In this document: positions 38,901 to 50,900 of the stretch, piece by piece | Layout of the letters: each line of letters begins with the position of its first letter | Position numbering within the stretch: position 1 is the stretch's first letter | The notes under the pieces: model-generated | Seen by the model: the letters and a program-made list of their open reading frames with translations, nothing else | Database searches by the model: none | What the model was told of the DNA's origin: nothing | Source of the DNA: Paragonimus westermani | Lineage: Eukaryota > Platyhelminthes > Trematoda > Plagiorchiida > Troglotrematidae | NCBI GenBank assembly: GCA_008508345.1 | Contig: QNGE01000775.1 | Span: forward strand, 42,999-106,998 | DNA: 64,000 nt | Reading direction: 5' to 3' | Position numbers and translations under genes: made by a program

Positions 38901-41900
38901 GCTGAGCGTCTACCATACCGGGCATAGTATACTGAGACCACTAACAGTTGGATAGAACCGGGTGGTGATCAAGCAACAACGTAGTCACGAAACGACCTTG
39001 ATTGCTTCGTTAAGCGAAGTGGGTAGGTGACGCCTGCCTGGCTGGGGTCCGTATGGTCACTCAAATCGTTGGTTAGAAACGCTATCCTAGATGGCTGTGT
39101 GCTGCAGTCAATAGCGTACATACATCCACATCATTTATAACCTGTCTGTTTAGTCTTCTTTCACTATTTTTCAACCTTCTTAGTGGCGTCTTCTTCTGGG
39201 ATACTCATCGCTGAAGTCAATATCTTGTTCGTCGGGTAATGCAACACTTGGTGGTTATATGTATCCAGCTTTACGGTAGGCGCCGATCATTAATCGGAAA
39301 GTACATCAAGCCAGGTTCGCCTAACGAAATGCATCGCTTGAAGAACGTGGACGTTGGTAACCAGTCTACCCAGAAGTTCCTCAATTCTCGATACTTCAAC
39401 AAAACAAGTAACCGACCAGTCTATTGTTTGCACTAGTGCGGTGTGGGTTAGCTGTAGAAATATCAGTCCAACAGTGGACAGGCGATGGCACCACGCATTC
39501 TCTATATAAAAAAAAGATCCGCTGTCCTCAGAGTAGCATTTCCTGAATAAGTTCAATCAACAAATCTGAAATAAAGATGCAGTCATCCGGATATTCAGAG
39601 TGTTAATAACCGCATGAAGCCGCTTCATGTCCATTCCACGGAAACGCCGCGAACCGTTACAATTACAACAATAAAAGACTGCGTTTCCTCCTCCCCCCAC
39701 GCCATATTCATGCCGTCGAAAGACAACAGTATCAGTCACTCTTTGGATCGTTTACGTCCAACCCGGAAACTGCGATAACACAAGGCGATTCCATTAGCGT
39801 TGCAAGCGTCCTTATTCACTATAGTAACCCAAGGTGTTTACGCCTCCCTCAGACACATCTTTGCTTCTGCCACAAACTTAGGAAAACAGCTTTACCTTGT
39901 GCAAAGTTAGGTGATATCCACCTTTCCATGACTTGAATCAAACATTCGATGTCATGGACTTTTCAACCTGCAGCAGACCTCCACAGCAGACTCCCCCACG
40001 TCTTTCACGCATGCGTATGACAAGTGGCGCGGTTGACGTCAGCAAAAGTTTGACCCACTTTATCATAGTACCATATTGTTGATGTTCCAATATTTAATTG
40101 CATTTAAACTAATCCTTCCGTTGTAATTACGTTCTGAACGGTCTTGTGGGGCATACCAAACAAACTAGCACACAGCACTGTGTAGCGCGTGGTTCCAGAA
40201 ACCTCACAAGGATGTTTGTTTTGGCACCGATTGATAATTGCTTTCTCAGGAGATTAGAGATGTTGGTTCATGCTGCCACGTGGCCTGAATGTGTGGCTCA
40301 GATGCAAGTGGAGAGTCACTTATCATGCAGTATACCAAAGAAACAGCCAATTAAGGTGTACGGGAGAGTGGTGGTGTCATGGCCAGACAAAATCAATTCA
40401 CGCTTGTTCAACAGTTGCAATTCTGAATTTACTTATCACGAAAATTGCGGCATGAGGAACTTGTACACGTGTCGAAGGAGAGACTGGAAGCATATTACAA
40501 TCCGATACTTCTCAAGATGCAACTAGACAGGATTGGACTGATGCACGAGATACGTAGGAACATCTTAAAAAAAATACAACCTTTGATGGGTGCGACAGAT
40601 GAGGAGGTTGAGTGTAATTGGTTACCTGCTTTACACAAATAATTCGAATGTTTGGAAATCCTCAGAGTGGTTGTCAGAAAAACGATGTAGCGAACATACT
40701 CGTTCTGGGTTATTTATCATCAGGTCATACACATAACGTTTATATGAAACAGTGTTGTCGGGGCGAAGTGAACAAATGAGGTTCAGCACGACACGGATAA
40801 AAATGGAGACAACAATTTCATACAATTACATCACAATTGTAATGCAAATGGAACCGTGACAAATTGATCGCGTGCAGAAGTGCTTTGTTTAGACCTTGCG
40901 ATTATCATGGTCCATTAACATCATGATCGAACTGCCATGGTTCCAGCTGCGTCATGATTGTGAAGCAACTGCATCAAAACGCTATCTCCATGTGCATCTA
41001 TAAGATGCTGACCTCATTTAAAGTTGTTTTGTTTGCTTCGCCCTGACAACAATGTCGTATAATCCTTAAGTATTTGTCCTAATGATGAATAGTCGTAAAC
41101 GAGCTTGATCGTTACACCGTTTTTACGGATGATACAGTTTGTCAATGAGTGTTTTGTCGCTGTAGCAAGTGGCTCAACTTTTAGCAAAAAGAGAAAAGCT
41201 CCTGAATTTACACCAAATCACCAGTAAAAGCATATGACACTAACAGTGTCAATAATTAACTGGGAACTCTGTCTAGCTGTCTTGTTCTGCTGTGGTGAAG
41301 TTTCGGTGCAAAATTTGGATATCCCCAACTGGTCATGTCGGTCTTGAAGATAGGCTGTCTTGAAGATAGGCTCAGCCTAATTCTGGAAAATGACATACGC
41401 ACCTTCCGTTTCTTCATGAATCATAACGCGCTCGTGCACAAATACATTGGTAGGGTGAGCCACATAGGTGTTCTCAGCCCACTCGATCGATATCCGTGAT
41501 GTTCGATCGAGTTTAGCTGGTAAGACCAAATTCGGCAAGTGCTCACCAAAAGCGCTGAATAAAGTAACGAAGTAAAGCTACGTATGTTTTCAGTTCAAGT
41601 ATCCATTACTTACCTATAATGAATCTGCAGTCTCCCAATAAGTATTAAGAAGAAAGCACACTCCCAAAGCTAGTAATTGAGTAGCAATGTGGCAATTGTG
41701 CACACAAGCTGAGTTGTACCATTCCAAATCACCCGACGCAGTCAACCTTTAGACCTAAAACGTGTTACTAGTAACCCAGTCAGTAGGTTTACATCAATAG
41801 AGATGATGAATTCGTAAGGGTACCACATGCAACTTTGCTGCAACGGCGAGTACAACCAGTTATGTTGTGTAATGAAAGTCATGAGGGGGCGGTAATGTCA

Positions 41901-44900
41901 TACCGTCTTCCAGAGTTACGGTAAAAAAACCAGGCAGCTTCTGTGTCTCGTTAGACGACTCAAGATACGTGGATTGGCGGTCCAGGATTTGAAACCAATT
42001 AACGTTATTTATACCATGAAAGGCAACGTAAGAAATTAACGGAGTACATGCATCACCTGGCGGAAAGTCGGGGTGTCTTCTATCATTCACCGCGACCAGA
42101 TTAGTCGAACTTTTTAGCAATCGACCTTTCCTCCATAAAATGATCCCACTTCACACTAGACTTTAAGTTCTTTAATCAGAAAAACTATTTCAACAGTCTC
42201 TACACTCGAGTTTCCCTCTTGCTGTAACTAATCCACAGTGGTGTGAAAATTATATAATCTAAATCTTCGATCACCTCTCGGTACTTGTTTCTTTACTGTT
42301 ATACTGACAGTGTGAAACAGCACTAAACTGTCTTAATTCAACCTGTTTTGGATTTACCTACAAGCGCTTCCCAAGATCGACTTGCGTATGGCCAACTGAC
42401 GATAAATGCGCTATCCGATTCCAACTACTGGATTACTCGCTTCACTACGTTTCAGTCATCGCAATCCACTGGTGTGCGTTGGTGTGACTCAGTTAGAAAT
42501 CCTGTCAGTATAACAGTGTAAGGACGTTCCCTTTCTCACTCTCTATTTCAATGTGAACGGCTCACTGTAACTCACTCCGTCGATAATAAGAGCAATACTA
42601 ACGAAACCCAATGACACATCGTGAATTATCATCGAGACAAACAGTAATATCTGTACAAGCAAAAGAGTTGGTTGCATCAAAAAAGCGAGAATCAGATTCG
42701 GTTCATATTGTTGCGATTTTCTAGCAGCCGTTCGGTATTCATTGCTTACTCAGTCTTGCAATTTGAACAATACACCGGAGAGAAGGTAAACAAAATACAA
42801 AAGAACGACATAAAGATGTGTCGGAACGTAAACGAAAAAGGCATAGCAGCACAATTTAAAGGCTGAAATATCCATTATGACTCTCCCAGCCGAAACCGTG
42901 TGGCTATAGCAACCATCCGGCTCTAGATTGAGATGACAGCGACAATTGTGCTGACCATGAACCATGCGTTCGCCGTCCGGAGCAACGGCTACCCTGAACA
43001 ACACTCCTGAGGAAAGCCACCCGAGGTGGTTGAAATGTAGAGTATTACAACTTGCTCGAAACGTTGAGTTATTCCCAATCTGTTTATCAATAACAGAAGA
43101 TATAGGCTGAAAATATTTCTCTCTGATGGTTGGGAACAGTGATGGTGTTGTTTGTAGCTCGGGTTGATGGTTTTGGTATTGATATGTTCGCCGAGCTTGG
43201 CATTTAGGTTGCAAACGTTTCATCACCAAGCGAGATGACATCATCAGTGCACTGATGAAACGTTTGCAACCTAAATGCCAAGCTCAGCGAACATATCAAT
43301 ACCTGAAATGAGCCGACTTCAAATGAAAGCTTATTAAAACTTACTTTATAGGCTTTATGAGCAGCCCTGAGGGATGAGTTTCCGGCGCAACTGGTTGTTT
43401 CCGGGCCAGGGAAGTAATGAATGCAATCCAGTGAGCCAAAAGCCGTTGGAACTTGGAACTATCTGAACTGCACCGAACCAACTCGCCAACAGAGTCAATA
43501 CCTAGTCGAACAGTATCGCCAATTTGGTGTTCCAGGTTCGTGGCCAACTGAACGAGTTCCGACATAGCCGAAGCGCACTGAGAGAGAACAAACAGCTGTT
43601 GCGAGAGATGGCTAGCATCAGCTACCTGAGAACATGACTGCAGATCATAAGTGTCCTCCAGGGTCACAACACACCTGGATATAAGGGCAATTATATGAGT
43701 TACTTCCTTTAGATAGGTCACTTGAAGGTCCCGCTCTGAACGATTGGCAGGCGAGCCAGCACGAGGCGTTTCGAAATGTGAACGAGGTCGATAGTGCATA
43801 AGGGTTTCCAACAGGCCGGTCAATAGTAATTTATCTACAACGTGAAAACGATAGATGGAAATATTCTTTATGTTACGCGCTTAGGAGGCATTTTGGCGAT
43901 TGGCAATTCTGTACATGGTTTACGGCGACACACGTTGCCAAAAGACGTTGTGAAACTAAGATAAAAAGCTCATTTTTAGACGGAACATGAAACTGGAAAA
44001 CATTTAACCTAGCCAACAGGCTCACAAGGCAGGTCGCTGACCACCAGTGCCTCCGTGACATTAGCAACGTGTAGTGATAGAGTTCCACTGGCAATGGCTA
44101 AGTTCCATGGTATGCTTTCCAGACGGTCAAACCCTGCTAACCATCGTGTATGGCAATGCCCTTTAACAGGGTTCGCCGTATTAAGTATGCCAATTCATCA
44201 CTTGTCACGCTGTGCGTAGTTTATGTGTGATAGGTTAGGTTGGTAGTGATGGTTTGGTGTCCAATGTAGGATTTAAGCTCAGGGGCATTGACAAAAACCC
44301 TCAAGATCATAAATGAAATCCAAAGAGTAACAAGCACCCTGGTTTGGCAATGCTAATGTACGCGACAAAAAAGCCGCCAACAGCGTTCGTACTGTGAATC
44401 ACTCAGATTACTAATTGTCACATTGTTTCAACCTCCTAATCCATTCAATTATGTTTTCTCCTATACGTACTGTGGCACCCATATGCAGCTAGGACGTTAG
44501 GCACATCACATATATGATATATATATATACATATATATATGATATATATATATAATATGTACGCCCAGTCATCTGTTTTGGTTATTAGAAAAAATCGCTC
44601 TTATACCAATATGACTATATAGCTAGTGAATGGACTAATCGCAGAGTAACTGATTGACAGTAACTAAGTGTACCATGTCGCACGAATGATAATTCAATGT
44701 AACATTTCCCCCCATGTTTCCGTATCTATTTTGGCAACTGCCGCTGTTAAACCGGTCCTATTTAGAAAGGGATATAATGACGGAATAAGTGGGTACCTCA
44801 TGAAATAGTTTTGTGGTGGCAAGCGAAAGGTTGTATCTAACACAATCAAGATAAATTCGATCTTCACGCGGCTACAAAACGCAGTAAATACGATAATCTA

Positions 44901-47900
44901 CAAAATGCCGCTAGTAATCTACGGAGCCTTGAGATTGCGACTTTCGTGAATGACAGGGGCTTTCACATTCAGAATTTAAGGATCGTAGCGGTGTATCTAA
45001 AGCAATTAACGCGAACCCTAAGCTCCTCTTAGCTAATTTCATGTAGACGACACGAACTTCACTTAATTGTGGACCGTTCGAAACTAACCGGTGCGTGGCC
45101 TCACGCCGATAGTCCAGATCATCTCCAAAAACAGACCCATCTTCTTTCACTTGAACTGCGGGCAACGCAATCGCCTATCTCGTTAATATCTTGCTGCTAA
45201 TTATAAGAATGAGATTGCTAATGAGTGATTTGGCAGATTTACTGTCATTCGGAACAAACGAAAACCGCATACTCCCAAGCAACAAGTCCTTCGACAGCAA
45301 AGCTACAAAGCCAATGTGAGAGCTCATAAACTTGACAGCCGTATTTAGTTACAATTCATTCAATTGTGCAATAAGGTATCTATCAAAAGATCCTGGGGGA
45401 TAGGTTACCCTGGTGGAATTTCTCATGAATCTAACAGTACCGCTGTCGAGCTACTAATGAGTAGTGTGGTGGATTTGCTGATTTTTGAAGAGAATCGACG
45501 AAAACCGGAACGGGGAACTACAGCACCCTGTCTCTATAGAAACGACTTCTGAGGAGAGCACAAATGTCCACTCAGTGCAGACGTTAGGGTGACCAGGACA
45601 TTCCAATCTCACCAAATGCTTTCGCTTGCAGATGTCTTTCTGATGTTGCTAAATATTTCCAGCGGACTGAGATGAACCAGTCAAAAACGTGTTAGTTGAA
45701 TACAAGCAAACGAATAACTGGTTTTTAGTGTAGTACTTGTCTTTGATGCCATGGGCGTTTGAGTACCACCGTTTTTTATAACATGCCAAGTCTGGTACTG
45801 AAAAAATTTTCCATCAGGGCGAGAAGATCCATCGCGTTCGTTCAATTGGTTTACCTTCACTTAATCTCCGACAGAAAGATGAGCCCCTTTTGGAGGAAGC
45901 ATAACGCATGCTGTACCGGAGGCAATGCAATTACGGGAGCACTACCATCGGTTGAAAAATACCTTTATTGAAAAGTATTAGTTATGCTACCACCGTTCAC
46001 TTGGTGGCCTTTGTTGTTTTGGTTCGGATTACAACGATTCGGACATGTAAACAAACGCCCTATTAAAAACACACTTGATCTAATGAGATCAGAGTGCTAG
46101 CCATCTGGTTCGGATGGTAATATTAACCTAAACAGTGCTAATTTTTCAGGTCAGCCGAACAAACATCAAACCATGTTTCAGGGATTCGAGCTTTAATAAC
46201 GTGCTCAATCCAACACATTTCGGAATGATTTCTAAGTCCAAGCGCTAAGAATCACTATTTACGACGGTTTGTCACTAGGATTGGATGTTGCATTCAGATG
46301 GGATGTGAACACCTTGTGGAGTTCAGTGTAGGTCACTGGGTTACACCCAATCTGGAAGGTGAAACAGTTTTCACTTCTGTCGTTCAACTTGAAAAAACAA
46401 TTACGGTTCTTCGATCGTCGACAATAACAATTTCTTTTAACACGTCTTTTCGCCAATGCAGTTCAAGTATATGCTATATAAATATACGGAACACTCAGGA
46501 ATTTCGAATGGATTTGACAGGTTGTGTTGTTAACCACGTAAAATTTGTGGACAGTAGAATTTAAATTAAAAAACTTAAGATATTCAAACGTTCATATGGC
46601 AAAATACTCGCTTCGCGACTTACAAGATACTCAATATATTACTCTCATTGAAAGAACGCAATCAAACGTAGCAGGCATAGAGTAAAGAGCTGTCGACGTT
46701 ACACACAAGACGGAGAATGACTGAAATTCACTTGCTAAATTACATGAGTATCACATACAAGGAGAACGCAGCCACACACTCATCGTTTCACCTGCGGATT
46801 TATTAATGGATGTGAATGCAAATATACCGACTGAACGGAGAAAACTTTCAGAACAGGCGTCTCGGAGGACATTTCAGAATGATCATTCTACGACAATAAC
46901 GAGAACGATCAAACACAACAACCGGAAGAAAAAGCACGTTATCCCAGTTAAAAATACTTATTGTGCTGTGTCGTCCAGTGTGTAGACCTATGCCGCTTAT
47001 GCAAAAGTACATAAAAATCTGTTTTTATTGCGAAACGGTACTTGGTAATACGTTCAGCACTAAGATGGTAGCACGGATTAATAAACCTGAGATTATATTG
47101 ACTTTCTAAACTTCAAACATTTTGCATGAGTAAGTTCATCTTCAATTTCCTCTTGGCGGTGTATACACATTGTGCTCATAACCGATTTACCTCACGCTGC
47201 AGCCTGTATCTTCAGATTTACCGACCTGTCTAAAATTCAAGCACCCAAGTCCAATACAGTTCTGACATGTTCATTAGTGAGTCCCCTACACGTTATCCTC
47301 TTCGTGACAAACGACGCACTCCCATTTGAATTTTGCGCATGTCCACCCATTACAGATCGTGTAACGTAACTGGAAACGGAGGTTGGAATGTTCCCGTAAA
47401 GAACGTTATGCGACAATTGAGCGTTCTAAATTTATTCGGTGACAACAATAATCAGAGAATCGTATATTGCTCAAAAGTCCCTCGTTGTCGTCAATCGAGA
47501 GCAGTTACGACCATGAACAAGGACTTCTGTGTAATATGCGGGTGAGGTCCACCTCATGACAAGTTACATCATGTCTACTGAGCCAATGCAAGAAATGAAC
47601 AATCATCAAGTATCCTCACCTAGTACTACCAAACAGTGCGTAGCAGAGGAGTCCGGACTCAATCGTACCCATGATTCCAATTGGTTCCAGTTTGGTGGTG
47701 CCGCGTTTCTCAGTATGTTGTGAAATGTGCCAGATTCTAAGCATGTCAGCAACTGTGCGTGCATTTCAAAGCCATGATGAAAGGCGGTCCGTGAAAGGCT
47801 GTGGGTGACGAGATGTAGTGTATATTTGTAACTCCGCTGGTTACTGCCAACACGAAGTATGTAGATCAGCAGTTGACACCAGGTGGTCAAAACAAATTGA

Positions 47901-50900
47901 TTGTCCGACTTAAGCTGCCGCATGTGAGACTTGCTTGATCTCAGACCAACTTGAACCATGATATCGATGCGGTCTTCCAAGCATAGAGACATGTAGTGGG
48001 AGAAATGGAAGCGAGCTAGGGCAATCGGACGAGACTTCGAACGAATTGACACGCTTGATCGGGCGGGATTAAGTATGGTTTCTTTGGGGTTGTGATATAC
48101 AATCTAAAGACAAAAAAGACGAACTTTTGATTGGAAGAGCCCGATTTTAACATTCTGGTGAAAACAATAAGCTTACGCAAATGTGATCAACAGAGGTGCT
48201 TTTAGCTGTCCGAAGGGTATATTGTCAAAAGGCGATAGAACAAACTTTCTGGCGTAGGCAACTTGCAATTCCGTAGCAACTATTCTAATATCAACCATGG
48301 GACTGATCCTGTGATAGATAACCGATAGCACAACTGCAAAATATACTTCACGTCGGTTAACGCTTTCATTTCCCGAGCAAGATGAGTTCACACATGTATC
48401 CCGTCGAAACGAGTGAGCATTATATTCAGCGGCATAACAAATTCTTCTCGGCCGATTCTTTGCACAAACTTCATACAGCTTGATAACGGTGACATTCTTC
48501 GATAGCCGAAAGTTACAGTCCACCGTTTACCTCAAATGTATCATGTCTTATGGCCCAAGTAGATATTTATATGAACAATATAAGCAACCCATGACAAAAT
48601 ACGCCGGCCACCTACCTAATCTTTAGGGTGGTCTTTATTATCAATTAAACAAGAATTAATGTTCGCGGCACCAGGTCGAGCGACTCTAATAGTCTTTGGA
48701 AAAGGCTAATTATACACAAAAGTACGAAAAACAGCTATGGCAAAATTATACAGCCCGTCTAGAGTGCACGGTGCCATCAGGCTGATGCGTTAACCCGACA
48801 TTAGCTGGTCATGAAGACGGTGACTGGCTTGAGAAGCGGATATGCAGCTTTAGTTAGCAGACACTACAATTACCGGAGCGCATTTCCGATAGTCCAGGGG
48901 AAAAGTAGTCCTCATGTAACTAAGGTCATTGTGAATAGCACTTCGTTTGACATGTGATCAAACAACGGTGTACCACGACTTGGAAAAAAGAAAGATCTCA
49001 GCATTTCGAGAGATACGCAAGAATACAGCAAAAAGTGCTAGAAGACTTTGAAGACTTGGGGGCGCTCTTACGCAGTAGTTGAGGAGACTGAACGACATCG
49101 TGCAGATGTAGCGAAGGATTGACGAGTAGTTTTATCATAGCGATGCAAGTTGTGAACAGTGTGGTTGGCTTCCAATGCAATAAGGAGCATTTCAAAGTTC
49201 ACAGTGACACTTGACTTTAGTCATCGTAGGAACTGTGATACGAACACTAGATAAGACAGCATGATCGAAATAATTTCCCGGAATTCACAGTGAACTAAAC
49301 GTCGTTTATCAGAGGTTAAAATGAACGTTTCTTGAATCCAGCAATATCATGAGTCTGACGCACGCGGTTACCCCTGGTATGATCCCTGGGTATGCATCAA
49401 TTACCACACGCATGATAAAAGTCCGCAAATCACACGAGGACATTTTGAACTGTTGGAAGGAGTGGAGTAGCACTAGTAGCTGGTAATCAAGGCGTTCACA
49501 TTTCTGTTCGGAGGCTGGAACACGTCCCATTGTTTTCCGTTCTTCCAAATAAACGAGCTGCAATTTTTGACAAGACATGGTTAATTCTTCAAGAGATTAC
49601 AGCTACGAGTTATTTCAAACTGAACACCACCCACCCTCGACCGTAGCCCTCGCATTCAGATAAGCTAATTAGCTAGCTCCTTTCGAAAGTAAGCACTAGA
49701 CCCCAGTTTCACATACTTCAAGGCCTATCAGTAGTGCAAATCCAAACACCCAATCACAATCTTGTGAGTGGTGTTTAGCTTGCCCAGGATCGCTCTGTTC
49801 AATCCAGTCGACAACCCCGCGATCAACACTTCTCAGTTAGGTTAAAGTTACTGTCACCATTGGACCCGCCAAGCATGGTTAAAATCATTGAAAGAGGTTT
49901 TGGGTTAATCGGCCTGCAACGCTGATCTCAAACCCATGGAAAACATATCGGGTGATCTAGGCTGCTAAACATAGGAAGGCATTAAGGTATACGACCTAAC
50001 GGTTGAAGGAGCGGTTGCTGAGAAGCGATCACGCATAAATACGAGTTCCAAAGTAGTAGTCTTTCGTCTGAAGAATGCCAAACCGAGATGTCAGAGAGAG
50101 ATTTTCAACGAGTGTGACTGCAGAATCACGGTATACAATACGGCTGTATAATGTAGCCTGACGATTTCTCACATTTCTGTGTATAGTTAATTCGCCACAA
50201 AGACCATTCAAATAAAATTCAGCATACCACTTTCTACTGATATACGTTGGTTTATTACCAAAAATGACTGGACAATTGGACAATACGGAAGACATTCCTA
50301 AAAGATGTAGTCGAGGAATTTTGATACAGGGTGCATACAAACAATCGGACAACACCATCGTGGATAGTAAAGAGGATGGCTAAAAAATCCATGGAAACAC
50401 GAAAGCCGTGGCCCATTGTAAGTGATGTTTGACTTATTTTCACCACAATCCTCTGCTACTTAGCAATACTTCAAAGTATCTAGAGTTTACTCAGAAACAC
50501 AGAGAGAAAACAAGGTCCTGGATATCAAAGACAGCCGTCCCTCCTTGGAGAGAAAATCCACTAGACCGATGAAAACTGCCTCCCGTTAGAAAGGTTCTTT
50601 TCGGTGAGCCATCATCAAAACAGACATTACGTACACGAATTAATCAATTAAAAAATCGATCTCTCCAGAGTTTTGCAAGTCATTTTTAGTCGGTTCTACT
50701 GCCAAAATGAGTTCCGGTAGAATACTGAACACACGCATTCGCATGTATGTGTCTCTATTCAGGGTTCAATCGGTAGTAAGCCCAACGGACAATACCAACG
50801 GTAGAGAGAACAAGTGACTCAGTAGAAGTGCATACTATGATGTCATTTAGATGCGGTGGCATCATTAAGTGCGTGGACGAATGAGCCGTTGGCCGTTGAA

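Larger units (their letters stand above)
36078..43344 (-). other. NBAS exon G-H intron (7.3 kb), repeat-rich
   Basis: Contains the non-LTR remnant at 36722-37570, dispersed repeats at 38929 and 40672, the 164-codon frame and the hammerhead-like foldback near the 5' splice site. A minus-strand frame at 36405-36611 (VHLPRDSSAVSSMTHICPSQ) follows a plausible acceptor but has the wrong phase for this gene. Confidence 0.6.
43835..47619 (-). other. NBAS exon E-G intron (3.8 kb)
   Basis: Contains the candidate microexon at 45105-45155 and an AT microsatellite. Segments near 45222-45275 and 45451-45505 resemble each other (CTAATGAGT..GGATTT..CGAAAACCG). They may be decayed pieces of the palindromic repeat tail, which has ACTAATAAGTAGTGTGGCAG. 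Confidence 0.5.

Noticed and set aside
48173..48523. 116-codon minus-strand frame next to NBAS exon E
   Set aside because: No acceptor precedes it, its only good donor is phase 2 while exon E needs phase 0, and the peptide has no NBAS similarity.
48998..49195. 65-codon minus-strand frame between exons D and E as another NBAS exon
   Set aside because: The human alignment passes from exon D to exon E without needing it, and no convincing splice sites were found.
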